From the NCBI GenBank assembly GCA_027487905.1, contig JAIYCR010000027.1, forward strand, positions 1 through 61,377: 61,377 nucleotides of DNA, read 5' to 3'. The position numbers and the translations under genes are program-made. The DNA comes from Rubrivivax sp. (lineage in GTDB: Bacteria; Pseudomonadota; Gammaproteobacteria; Burkholderiales; Burkholderiaceae_C). This document shows positions 43,846 through 51,884 of this stretch, one piece after another. Under the pieces are notes generated by a model. It saw only the letters and a list, made by a program, of their open reading frames with translations. It made no database searches and was not told the DNA's origin. Every line of letters starts with the position of its first letter. Position 1 is the stretch's first letter.

Positions 43846-45411
43846 CTACTTGCGCGGCGACGACATGAAGGTGTAGATGATCTCTGCGATCTGCTTGGCC
43901 AGCAGTGGCGGGACCGCGTTGCCGATCTGCCCATATTGCTCGGTTCGGTTTCCCTCAAAGAAGTAGTTGTCGGGGAACGTCTGCAAGCGGGCGGCCTCGC
44001 GGGCCGTCAGGCTCCGGCACTGCGCAGGGTCCGGGTGGATGTAGTAGTGCCCATCCTTCTTGATGTGGGCCACCACCGTGGACGATGGATGCTTGCCCAT
44101 CTGCACGCGGAAGCGGTCCTTGAATGGGATCGTCTCCTCGTCCACGTTCACATGGTCGGGCAGCAGTCTTGGCGGGAAGTTGCGCAGGTCCGGGGCGTAT
44201 TTCTGCGTCGCCGCGAAGCAGGCAGCGAACATGTAGCGGTGCAGGTCCGACCGCATGTGGCTGCGCGTCTCGTGTTGCAGCACGCCGCCGACCTTGGGGT
44301 CCAGATACCACTCGCGCAAGGCCTTGGGCATGGCCTCGCCCGGCGCAACGTCCATGGGGATGAAAGTCGAGCCGTAGGTGTTCTGCTTCTCGGCCCGCTT
44401 GATGAACTTCTCCATGGCCGTCTCGATGACGTTGCGCAATGGAACGCGCCAGTCTTTCAGCGACTTGGGCGAGTCGCGCAGGACCTTCATCCACGCCTCC
44501 TGCGAGTCGGGCTCCTTTGAGAGCCGGCTACGCAGCGGAGGCAGGCCCGCCAAGGCGGCGCTCACGCCCACCTTCTTCTTGACCTTCGCGAGCAGGAAGC
44601 GCTCGGGGTTCTCAGCTAGAGCCGGAGTCGCCGTGGCCACGTCGGAGCGGATGCCGAAGAGGATGACGCGGTGGCGGCTCTGCGGGATGCCGTGGTCGTC
44701 GGCCTCAATCACATAGTCGTTGGGGTCGAGCTCCTCCCCATTGGCCTTATGGACCACCAGCGAGCGGACCTCGTAGCTCAGGTTCTCTCGCGGCGATTTG
44801 AGGTCGGCGAGGATTTTCTCGAAGATGCGCTTGCCCGAGTTCGTGGAGTTGAGCATCCCCTTGACGTTCTCCATCACAAAGACGGCCGGGGCGAACTGCT
44901 GAATGATCCGCAAGTATTCGGTGTAGAGGAAGTGCTTGGCGTCCGCCTCGAACCTTTTCGGGTCCTTGCTGCGAAGGCGCGAGCGCCCAGCGAGCGAGTA
45001 GGCCTGACACGGGGGACCACCGATGAGCACCCAGTCGGTCTGCTTGCCCAGGGCTTCCCGGATCCAAGCATCCACTTCCTTAGCGGGGGTGGCGCCGAGC
45101 TCTGCGCAGCGCGCCTCCTTGGCTGCGCGCTCAGCCGCGTCCTTGATGTCGGGGTGAGCGAGGAAGACCTGCCGGGTGATCTTGCCGCGGACGTAGTCGT
45201 AGTAGCAGGACGGGACCTTGCCCTTGGGGAACTTGCGGAAGATCGACCGCAGCAGCAGCGTCCTGTGGGCCACGGGGTCCATTTCTATCGACACCTTTAC
45301 GGCGAAGCGCCGTGCCCCCGTCACATCGACTACGGACGAAAAACCTTCACAAAGTCCTCCTGGACCGGCAAAGAGATCTATGACGGGTATCGCGTGATTC
45401 TCTTGTTCCAT
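43846..45411 (-). CDS. C5-cytosine DNA methyltransferase
   Basis: A 521-residue Dcm-type enzyme. Motif I is VIDLFAGPGGLCEGF, motif IV GGPPCQAYSLAG with the catalytic Cys, motif VI FVMENVKGM, motif VIII QSRHRVILFG and motif X GQIGNAVPPLLAK. It transfers a methyl group to carbon 5 of cytosine in a target that cannot be read from sequence. It is longer than typical because of an insertion between motifs I and IV and a large recognition region. It faces the defence operons tail to tail. ATG 45411 is the likely start; TTG 45420 is possible. It should protect the host from the island nucleases. Confidence 0.96.
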   Translation of the reverse strand: MEQENHAIPVIDLFAGPGGLCEGFSSVVDVTGARRFAVKVSIEMDPVAHRTLLLRSIFRKFPKGKVPSCYYDYVRGKITRQVFLAHPDIKDAAERAAKEARCAELGATPAKEVDAWIREALGKQTDWVLIGGPPCQAYSLAGRSRLRSKDPKRFEADAKHFLYTEYLRIIQQFAPAVFVMENVKGMLNSTNSGKRIFEKILADLKSPRENLSYEVRSLVVHKANGEELDPNDYVIEADDHGIPQSRHRVILFGIRSDVATATPALAENPERFLLAKVKKKVGVSAALAGLPPLRSRLSKEPDSQEAWMKVLRDSPKSLKDWRVPLRNVIETAMEKFIKRAEKQNTYGSTFIPMDVAPGEAMPKALREWYLDPKVGGVLQHETRSHMRSDLHRYMFAACFAATQKYAPDLRNFPPRLLPDHVNVDEETIPFKDRFRVQMGKHPSSTVVAHIKKDGHYYIHPDPAQCRSLTAREAARLQTFPDNYFFEGNRTEQYGQIGNAVPPLLAKQIAEIIYTFMSSPRK

Positions 45412-45649
45412 GTGCGCCAATGGCTCGTAACCATGCGCGGCCCTCGCGCGGTACGGATGCTCAATTCTGCCAGGTCATGGAATCGGGGGCCGATGAGGGC
45501 CCGCCGCACTGCCTACACCGGCGGGCGGGGATCGAAATGAGCAACCGCGCCGAGCAGTGGAGCCGGCAAGCCCCGCCCGCAACTTTCAAGGCGGGCGCCG
45601 GCAATGTGCAGGCGGTCCCAGTTCCAAGTTGCGCCTATGGGACCAAAGG

Positions 45650-46615
45650 TCATCGCTCAGGTCCAATGTTGATCGCCCGCGTCAGCAGCACCAAATCAGG
45701 TGCATCCCTTTGCCGAGCACCTGCCTCACTGGTCGGCATCTCCTTGATGAACGCCGCGATGGCACCAGCCAACTTGCGGTCCTCCAAGTCCCCGGATGTA
45801 GCCAGCGCCCTGCCCACGTGCATCCAGGCTTCGACGGCCTGCGCCCGCGTCGCCTGCGCCGCGGCCGTGGCCTTGGACCCCGGGCGCGTCGTTCTCAGGC
45901 GGCCATCCTGCCGGGCCTTCAGCCGCCACAAGGCGTCGTAGTTCCTGTCGCACCCACGTGTCGCCTGGCGGGTCGCCTCCGCTTCGATACCCTGATCGCG
46001 CAGCTTCTCGACAAAGGTCTCACGCCACCGGTGCAGGTCAGCCTTGCGCGGATTCAGGCGCTTGCCGTGCCGCGACTCGGCCCGCACGCTGATGTGCACG
46101 TGCGGGTTGGCCTGGTGGTCGTGCAGCACCATCACGTACTTGTGGTCTGCGAGCTCTATCTTGGCGAACTCGCGCGCCGCACGCTGCACCGCCAGGGGAT
46201 CTGTGCCCCTCGGCATCGACAGCATGACGTTGTAAGCCTCCCGCCGATCGCCGATGTCGTCGATGAAGGTTCCGCCATAGCGCCAGTCTTCCGCCAGCCC
46301 GTGCAGCGCTGACTTGCCGCGCGAGATGTCGCCGCGGTCGTCTTCGATGTCGAGGCGGCCGTTCTTGCTGATGTATCGGAAGTGGGCGGCGATGGCCTTC
46401 ATGCCTCGCCCGCCGCCCGTGACCTTCACCATGACCTGCGGCGCCCGACGCACCACTGTCGTCTCGATGCGCGCGCGGATGGCGGCAGCACGCTGATGTG
46501 CGGCGAGCCCGCTGAGTTTGGGCTGCGGTCGGGTGTGCACGATCCGGTTACCCGGATAGAAGAGCCGGTCGCCCCACTGGAGCAGGACGCCGTCGATGTT
46601 CTGACCTTGCGTCAT
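45650..46615 (-). CDS. Relaxase (VirD2-like, MOBP-type)
   Basis: A 321-residue relaxase domain protein: MKAIAAHFRYISKNGRLDI, MSMPRGTDPLAVQRAAREFA and the metal-binding motif VLHDHQANPHVHISVRAE. It nicks oriT and is piloted with the strand through the VirB/VirD4 channel encoded upstream in the window. No helicase or primase domain is attached. Its start overlaps the MobC-like stop (ATGA), so the two form one operon read away from the candidate oriT. Confidence 0.9.
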   Translation of the reverse strand: MTQGQNIDGVLLQWGDRLFYPGNRIVHTRPQPKLSGLAAHQRAAAIRARIETTVVRRAPQVMVKVTGGGRGMKAIAAHFRYISKNGRLDIEDDRGDISRGKSALHGLAEDWRYGGTFIDDIGDRREAYNVMLSMPRGTDPLAVQRAAREFAKIELADHKYVMVLHDHQANPHVHISVRAESRHGKRLNPRKADLHRWRETFVEKLRDQGIEAEATRQATRGCDRNYDALWRLKARQDGRLRTTRPGSKATAAAQATRAQAVEAWMHVGRALATSGDLEDRKLAGAIAAFIKEMPTSEAGARQRDAPDLVLLTRAINIGPER

Positions 46616-47205
46616 GGCCGTGCCCCTGCCCGGGTGGGGTCGCCGCGGTGCTGTTGCATGCCGCTGCGCCGGCGGGGCTGCAAGTCAACCAGGGCACGCG
46701 TGAGGTGATCGAGGTGCTCCCGCACGTCATGGCTCAGCGTGGCCAGCATCGGCCGGTACTCCTCGGCCGGCCGGAAGGCACCTTGCCGCAACAGCGACAC
46801 GAGGTGGCTCAGGTTGCGGCTGAACGTGGACAGCTCGGCACAGGACGCGATCAGCGCTCCAACGGTTTCGGCGCGGTCGCTGGCCGGCATGGGCGCGGGC
46901 TGCCCGGCCAACAGGTTGGCGATGAAGTCGCCTGGAGGTTGACCTGCCAGGCGGGCCGCTGCAAGTACGGCAGCTGCTTCGGCGCGAGGCATGCGCAGCG
47001 TGAGCCGCACACGGCTCGCATCGCGCGTTCGGAGCCGAGGAGGCCTGGCCTCGCTGACAGGCTCAGCAGCGCCCCCCAGGGCCTCAGCAAGCGTCGCCCG
47101 AACCCAACCCGAGGGAGACGTACCGGCCAGCCGCGCGCGCTCGACGAGCGCGGCTTTCAGACCATGCAGATCGACGCTCAGTCGATCACGTGACGAGGGT
47201 GCCAT
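46612..47205 (-). CDS. MobC-like relaxosome accessory protein
   Basis: A 197-residue protein. ATG 47205 is chosen because AGGAGG lies eight bases upstream on the minus strand. The N-terminal half has ribbon-helix-helix-like segments (RLSVDLHGLKAALVERARLA; RVRLTLRMPRAEAAAVLAAA). The centre (ALIASCAELSTFSRNLSHLV) matches MobC/TraJ-type proteins that open or bind oriT. It overlaps the relaxase by four bases. Confidence 0.72.
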   Translation of the reverse strand: MAPSSRDRLSVDLHGLKAALVERARLAGTSPSGWVRATLAEALGGAAEPVSEARPPRLRTRDASRVRLTLRMPRAEAAAVLAAARLAGQPPGDFIANLLAGQPAPMPASDRAETVGALIASCAELSTFSRNLSHLVSLLRQGAFRPAEEYRPMLATLSHDVREHLDHLTRALVDLQPRRRSGMQQHRGDPTRAGARP

Positions 47206-47310
47206 ACCCGAGCCTCCTGACATGCCGTGCGTGTCAGACAACGGCGCCACCGCGCCTATCTCTGCACTCACCTACGCATTCAGTATTGGCTCGGATCGAG
47301 ACTTCAAGGC

Positions 47311-47336
47311 CGATGATTCCGAAGCCAGAATCATCG
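47311..47336. repeat. Perfect inverted repeat in candidate oriT
   Basis: CGATGATTC (47311-47319) and GAATCATCG (47328-47336) are perfect 9-bp arms with an 8-base spacer. They lie in the ~317-bp gap just upstream of the mobC-relaxase operon, where MOBP-type oriT sites with a hairpin near nic are usually found. The nick site cannot be read directly. Confidence 0.6.
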
Positions 47337-47361
47337 CGGGCCAGGCGAAGCCAGGGGCCGG

Positions 47362-47378
47362 TGTCAATCGGATTGACA
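47362..47378. promoter_or_regulatory. Palindrome copy 1 (candidate KorB/ParB site)
   Basis: TGTCAATC-G-GATTGACA is a perfect 17-bp palindrome centred on G47370. It is one of three copies with the same core near the KorB-like parB gene. It lies between the candidate oriT hairpin and the antitoxin gene. Confidence 0.7.
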
Positions 47379-47461
47379 AGCCGAAAGCCGGGGCTGGGCC
47401 AGGCATTCGTGCCGGCCGCGAGACCTCGGGGATGAGGACGGGCGGCAGGTGCGCGGTCAAT

Positions 47462-47482
47462 GTTGTCAATCGGATTGACAAC
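47462..47482. promoter_or_regulatory. Palindrome copy 2 (candidate KorB/ParB site)
   Basis: The same core as copy 1, extended by two more paired bases each side (GT...AC), giving a perfect 21-bp palindrome centred on G47472. It is about 40 bp past the 3' end of the antitoxin gene. Confidence 0.72.
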
Positions 47483-47522
47483 TCGTCGCGGGCCGGGCCG
47501 CTGCTTCAGTGATGGCCGAGGG

Positions 47523-47813
47523 TCACTTGCGGGTCCTGGGCGGCTTCGACAGACGGACGCGCGCGTCGTCGAGCTTGTCCTGCAGACCAGCGACGACATT
47601 GTCGGCATCGACGTAGTCGCCCGTTCGCTTGGCTTCGTCTCGCGAGCGCAGGCCACGGGCGACGAACTCGGACTGAACTCGCCGGCGCTCGACACTGGCG
47701 CGCACAGCGGCCTCGACGAACGCCGCGACGCTCTCGCCCTCGGCGAGCACCGATTCGACCTCGGCCAAGAACTCCGGCTCGACGGGAACGGAAGGGAGGC
47801 TTGCAGTCTTCAT
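47523..47813 (-). CDS. YlcI/YnfO-type RHH antitoxin-like protein (orphan)
   Basis: A 96-residue protein: MKTASLPSVPVEPEFLAEVE, EGESVAAFVEAAVRASVERR, then VARGLRSRDEAKRTGDYVDA. This is the ribbon-helix-helix plus tail layout of YlcI/YnfO-type antitoxins, which normally sit directly upstream of a ParE-family toxin. Here the frame ends and no toxin follows; the next features are a palindrome and the candidate oriT. It may be an orphan antitoxin protecting against related elements or acting only as a regulator. Confidence 0.68.
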   Translation of the reverse strand: MKTASLPSVPVEPEFLAEVESVLAEGESVAAFVEAAVRASVERRRVQSEFVARGLRSRDEAKRTGDYVDADNVVAGLQDKLDDARVRLSKPPRTRK

Positions 47814-47879
47814 GGGCACAAGGTAGCGCAGCTACGCCGCGCAGTACAGCCGCGAAGCGGCACGACTTGTCGTGCCGAC

Positions 47880-47900
47880 CTTGTCAATCCGATTGACAAG
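47880..47900. promoter_or_regulatory. Palindrome copy 3 (candidate KorB/ParB site)
   Basis: The core TTGTCAATC-C-GATTGACAA with one more C/G pair outside gives a perfect 21-bp palindrome centred on C47890, between the parB stop (47916) and the antitoxin start. All three copies have S (G or C) at the centre, as IncP KorB operators do. Confidence 0.74.
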
Positions 47901-47915
47901 CCCGTCTGCCAGGCC

Positions 47916-48908
47916 TCACCCGCCCACGAACCCCAGCAGCTTCAGCGAGGCAACGGGAGCGAGCCGCCGGGGCCCACCCGTCAAGGGGCGCACGTACATG
48001 CAACCAGCGTGGTCGGGTACCACCGACACCACCAGCTGGTAGTCGTGGCCCTCGAACTCGACGTGGACGCGTTGATCGGACCTCGCTGGGGCCTCGGGCG
48101 TAGTCGAGCGCGTGTGGCCACTGCGAGGGTCGGCCGTTGATTCCTGGGCTCTCGGCAGTGTCTGCGTGGTTTCGTCCGCCACCGGGTCGGCGCCGGCCGG
48201 GTCGACGTGGCCGGGCGGCTGCTCAGCGCCGCCCGCGGGCGCCGGCACGGCTGTTGTGCGGCGTTCCAGTGCTGCACGCAACTCCGTCAGCCGGTCACGG
48301 GTGATGGTCGGCTGCTGGGCAGCCCAGGCCTCGACGGTTTCTCCGTGTTCGCCATGCAAGCGCCGCAAGTCGTAGAGCTCGTTGGTGCCTCGACAGCGGC
48401 CCTCGCGGTAGGCCTGCAGCAGCCATTCCGGCGGCTCGATCAACGCGGTGGCCAGAGTCACCCACTGACGGCTTTTGCCGAGCCGCTTGGCGATCTCGGC
48501 CTGGTTGTCCCCGAGCGCGATACGCTTCTGCACGAACAGCGCCAGCTCGAGCGGCCGGAGTCCTTCGCGCTGCTCGTTCTCGATCACCTGGTCATAGCTG
48601 TCGGCCGTGGTGTCAATGAAGGCCGGGATCTCGACCATGCCGGCCATCTTCGACGCCCGCAGTCGACGCGCGCCGAAGTTGAGCATCCAGCGGCCAGGCG
48701 CCTGCAGGTTCGGTCGCACCGAGATGGGCTGGCGCACACCCCGGCTGCGGATCGTCTCGGCGAGGTCTTCGAGGCGGTTGTCCTCGAACTCGCGGCGCGG
48801 CTGCTCGGGATCCTCGTCGATCGATGACACGGGCAGCATCAGCGGCTGGCCTGTGTTCTCCAGGGTAGGCGCGTCGAGCGCCGCCAGGTCGTCAAGCTGC
48901 AGCGGCAT
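47916..48908 (-). CDS. parB: KorB-like ParB partition protein / repressor
   Basis: A 330-residue ParB-family protein: the ParB N-terminal domain (LPVSSIDEDPEQPRREFEDN; GVRQPISVRPN; FGARRLRASKMA; IENEQREGLRPLELALFVQK), an HTH (NQAEIAKRLGKSRQWVTLAT) and, after a long linker, a C-terminal SH3-like KorB_C domain (VHVEFEGHDYQLVV to PVASLKLLGFVG). KorB proteins partition their replicon and repress its genes. ATG 48908 has GGAGG upstream and overlaps parA. Palindrome copies next to this gene are likely binding sites. Confidence 0.88.
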   Translation of the reverse strand: MPLQLDDLAALDAPTLENTGQPLMLPVSSIDEDPEQPRREFEDNRLEDLAETIRSRGVRQPISVRPNLQAPGRWMLNFGARRLRASKMAGMVEIPAFIDTTADSYDQVIENEQREGLRPLELALFVQKRIALGDNQAEIAKRLGKSRQWVTLATALIEPPEWLLQAYREGRCRGTNELYDLRRLHGEHGETVEAWAAQQPTITRDRLTELRAALERRTTAVPAPAGGAEQPPGHVDPAGADPVADETTQTLPRAQESTADPRSGHTRSTTPEAPARSDQRVHVEFEGHDYQLVVSVVPDHAGCMYVRPLTGGPRRLAPVASLKLLGFVGG

Positions 48909-49722
48909 GGTTCGCCTCCGCGGTCTTGGTGGGCGCCATGACGATGTCGCCGATACGCTGCAGGCTTGGCTCGATCTCACGCCAGGCATCTCGTGCTGCC
49001 GTCTTCTTCATCTCCCACAGCACGGCGCCTTCGGCCTGGGCTTCGGCGATGCACGAACGGCGAGGCATCGAGGCGAAGTCGCCCGGTCCGTCGCCGATCC
49101 GGATCATCAGCGGGTGGTACTGCTGGACGACCTGCAGGAAGTTCGCCTTCTGGAACGGTGTCGGCTCCACCAGCGTCGGCAGCAGACCGATCAGTACCAG
49201 CTTCGAGTTCAGCACCGCCTTGATCTTGCGCAGGCCGACACGCTCGTGATTGAGCAGCCCGCTGACGCCGTCCATCGCCTCCTGGTTGAGCTGGATCGGC
49301 GACAGCACGAAGTCCGCCGACGCGAGCGCTGCGATCACTCGGATGTCTGGGTTTGGGTTGGTGTCGATCACGCACACATCGAAATCGCCGTTCACGGCGG
49401 CGAGGAAGCTGCGGAAGTTGCGGGCGAACGGCGTGTGCTGGGTGGGCTGCCGCTCCAGCCCGAGCAGCGCCCGGTCGCCTGGCACCAGCACGAAGCGCTG
49501 GGCCGGCAGCACGGGCGCGGTGCCGGTCATCAGCGCATCGGCTGCAAAGGCCGCGGGCGCAGCGCGGCCGGACAGGCGCAGCGGCTTGGTGAAGTTGCCC
49601 TGGTGGTCCAGGTCGATTGCCAGCACGCGCTGGCCGCGGTGGGCCAGGTGGTGGGCGAGCAGCGTGGCGACGGCGCTCTTGCCGACGCCGCCCTTCTGGT
49701 TGCACAGCACCAGTGTCTTCAT
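48892..49722 (-). CDS. parA: ParA family partition ATPase
   Basis: A 276-residue ParA: deviant Walker A CNQKGGVGKSAVATLLAHHL, the switch region AIDLDHQGN and VCVIDTNPNPDIRV. It moves the ParB-DNA complex on the nucleoid. GGAGG lies ahead of ATG 49722. The last 17 bases overlap parB. An element that integrates can still need partition when it is excised and circular. Confidence 0.93.
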   Translation of the reverse strand: MKTLVLCNQKGGVGKSAVATLLAHHLAHRGQRVLAIDLDHQGNFTKPLRLSGRAAPAAFAADALMTGTAPVLPAQRFVLVPGDRALLGLERQPTQHTPFARNFRSFLAAVNGDFDVCVIDTNPNPDIRVIAALASADFVLSPIQLNQEAMDGVSGLLNHERVGLRKIKAVLNSKLVLIGLLPTLVEPTPFQKANFLQVVQQYHPLMIRIGDGPGDFASMPRRSCIAEAQAEGAVLWEMKKTAARDAWREIEPSLQRIGDIVMAPTKTAEANHAAAA

Positions 49723-50006
49723 CGGGATACCTCCTGCCCATGCGTTTGGGAATGCGGGCACAAGGCACCGGCCCGCCAGGTGGGCGCGCCTTGGCAGTAG
49801 GTGGTTCCATGTCAGCCCGGCTGCCGGCCCTCGATGGGCCGCCGCCGGTCCGCGCGAGCCGGCCGAAACGAAGTGGAGGCCGGCGAGCGCGCGGCTTGTT
49901 GCAGACACGCACCGACGCGAACGCGCCAGGTCCATGGTCGGGCCACTGCAGGGCTGCAGCAGCGATGAATCTCAGCGAAGAATCATCGATCTCGAACGGC
50001 GCCGGA

Positions 50007-50360
50007 TCAGTCGTCGTTCGGCCAGCGCAGGCCCCAGCAATCGATGACAGCGCGCACGCGGGCGTCACCGTCGGGGATGAGCGTATGCAGGTCGGCACGG
50101 CCCCAGCGCAACGCATCCAGGCAGCACAGCATGTCGTTGCTGATGGCGATGTCGACGGCGCGCATTTCGAACAGGTCGAGTTTGAAGGCCTGGCCGTTGT
50201 AGGTCGCGGCCAGGAAGCGCGCGATGCGCGGGATCTGGCCGGAGTCGCGCGTCTCGGCCAGCCTCAGCAGCCGCGCGAAGGCCTGGGCGCCGGCCTGCGT
50301 CGCTTGAAGCGACAGCGCATCGCACGCGGCAATCTCGGCATCGATGGTGTCGCGGCCCAT
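50007..50360 (-). CDS. Conserved element protein (DUF7673-like)
   Basis: A 117-residue protein. GAGGAG precedes ATG 50360. The stretch GQIPRIARFLAATYNGQAFK then LFEMRAVDIAISNDMLCCLD matches a small protein family often found beside DUF932 and ssb genes in betaproteobacterial elements; I believe this is DUF7673 but I am not certain. Function unknown. Confidence 0.6.
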   Translation of the reverse strand: MGRDTIDAEIAACDALSLQATQAGAQAFARLLRLAETRDSGQIPRIARFLAATYNGQAFKLDLFEMRAVDIAISNDMLCCLDALRWGRADLHTLIPDGDARVRAVIDCWGLRWPNDD

Positions 50361-50460
50361 GTCAGGCTCCTCGGGTGCGTGTGGGACAGCCGGCCCGATC
50401 GTCGGGCCGGCCGGCGGCGCCGGAGGCGATGACTTTCGAGGGAGAGTCATCGCCCGCCGG

Positions 50461-51324
50461 TCAGCCCTTCAGCTTGCGCATCTCCTCGGCCAGCATCCAC
50501 AGCGCGCGGTTGAGGCTCACGCCGCGATCGATGCTGCCCACGGGCCGGGTCTGCAGACGGCGCCCCTGGGCGCTTCGGCCCGGCTGGCCACCGCGGATCA
50601 CGTTCTCCTGCACGCGCTGGAAAGTGGTCCACAGGCTGTGCCCGATGTCCTCGGGCCGGCGGGCCTCGATCAGCTGCTCGGCCGTCACCGGCGCGGGCTT
50701 GTGGCCCCCGGTTTCCTCCACGCCGCGTTCACCGAAGCGCAGCGCCAGGGCGGCCGTCGCGAAGGCGATCTCCTCGGGCGGTTGCAGTTGCAGCGCTTTC
50801 ATCGCCTCGGTGTGCTCGCTCACCGCCTCGAACTCGTCGAGCACGCGGAACGCGCCTTCGATCACTTCGCCCTGGATATTGCCCTTGTGCGGGATGCGGA
50901 TGTCGTCCACCACCTCGCCCACCACCAGGCCGTTGCAGCAGACGAAGCGGAACATGCCGGCCAGCATCTGGTACGAGCTGGCGCCGTCGTGGCTGTTGAT
51001 CAGGATGATCTCGTTCGCCTCGGGCCGGGTCTGCAGCTGCCCGGCGTGGCGCATGCGGATCATGTGCTTGGTGAATTCGGCCTTGCCTTCGACGCGGCTG
51101 GCGCCCTGGGCAACCATGAAGGGCTCGAAGCCCTCCTTGCGCAGGCCGCGCAGGACATCGATGGTGGGGATGTAGGTGTAGCGCTCGGAGCGGCTCGCGT
51201 GCTTGCCCTCGGCGAAGATGGACGGCGCCGCGGCGCGCATCTGGTCTTCGTTCAGCGGTTGGTCGCCGCGCATCACGCGGGTGTTGCGGGCAAAGCGGGT
51301 CGCCAGGGTCGGGGTCGAGTACAT
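50461..51324 (-). CDS. DUF932 domain protein
   Basis: A 287-residue protein with the DUF932 core: ERYTYIPTIDVLRGLRKEGF, ILINSHDGASSYQMLAGMFR and CNGLVVGEV. DUF932 genes are common in conjugative elements and some phages next to ssb. A role in protecting entering DNA is suggested by such context but not shown. AAGGAAG precedes ATG 51324. Confidence 0.88.
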   Translation of the reverse strand: MYSTPTLATRFARNTRVMRGDQPLNEDQMRAAAPSIFAEGKHASRSERYTYIPTIDVLRGLRKEGFEPFMVAQGASRVEGKAEFTKHMIRMRHAGQLQTRPEANEIILINSHDGASSYQMLAGMFRFVCCNGLVVGEVVDDIRIPHKGNIQGEVIEGAFRVLDEFEAVSEHTEAMKALQLQPPEEIAFATAALALRFGERGVEETGGHKPAPVTAEQLIEARRPEDIGHSLWTTFQRVQENVIRGGQPGRSAQGRRLQTRPVGSIDRGVSLNRALWMLAEEMRKLKG

Positions 51325-51413
51325 GATGGCTTCCTTCGATCGTTGAATGAGGTTCGAAGGGCGGGCGCGGCTCGTCGGCTGATTGACCAAGACAGCGCCC
51401 ACCCGATGAGGGT

Positions 51414-51884
51414 TCAGGCGTCGGCGTGCGCCGGCTGGCTCGCGCTGCGGGGCTTGCGGGTGCTGGTGACCGGTGCGGCTTGCTCGCCGCTGCGCGCGGT
51501 CGGCACGCTCTCAGCGCCCTGGCCACCGTTGCGGCGGGCTTCGCGCTCGGCGCGGCTGTCGAGGTAGTCGATTTCCTCGGCCGTGAATGCCATGCCGTAG
51601 ACGGTTTCGCCGTCCTTCTCGTAGTTGTTGTTGCGCAGGCGGCCGACGATGTTGACGTGCGAGCCCTTGCCCAGGTACTCGGCGGCGTTCTCGGCCTGCT
51701 TGCCCCACAGCGTCCACTGGATCGCGGTGGATTCCTCCTCGCGGCTGTCACCGCTGCCGCGCCGGGTGTTGCTGATGGCGGTCAGCACGCCCTTGGCGAT
51801 CTTGCCCTCGCGTCCGTTGACGAATTCGAGCTTGACGGCGCCCGCCAGGTGCGCGTGACGTTGGAACACTTGAACGTTGGCCAT
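51414..51884 (-). CDS. ssb: Single-stranded DNA-binding protein
   Basis: A 156-residue SSB with an N-terminal OB fold (VKLEFVNGREGKIAKGVLTA; GKQAENAAEYLGKGSHVNIV; GRLRNNNYEKDGETVYGMAF; IDYLDSR) and a disordered tail. The acidic tip usual in SSB (DDDIPF type) is replaced by QPAHADA, so partner recruitment may differ. ATG 51884 has AGGAG at proper spacing; ATG 51890 is too close to it. It is likely a leading-region gene that coats incoming strand DNA. Confidence 0.92.
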   Translation of the reverse strand: MANVQVFQRHAHLAGAVKLEFVNGREGKIAKGVLTAISNTRRGSGDSREEESTAIQWTLWGKQAENAAEYLGKGSHVNIVGRLRNNNYEKDGETVYGMAFTAEEIDYLDSRAEREARRNGGQGAESVPTARSGEQAAPVTSTRKPRSASQPAHADA

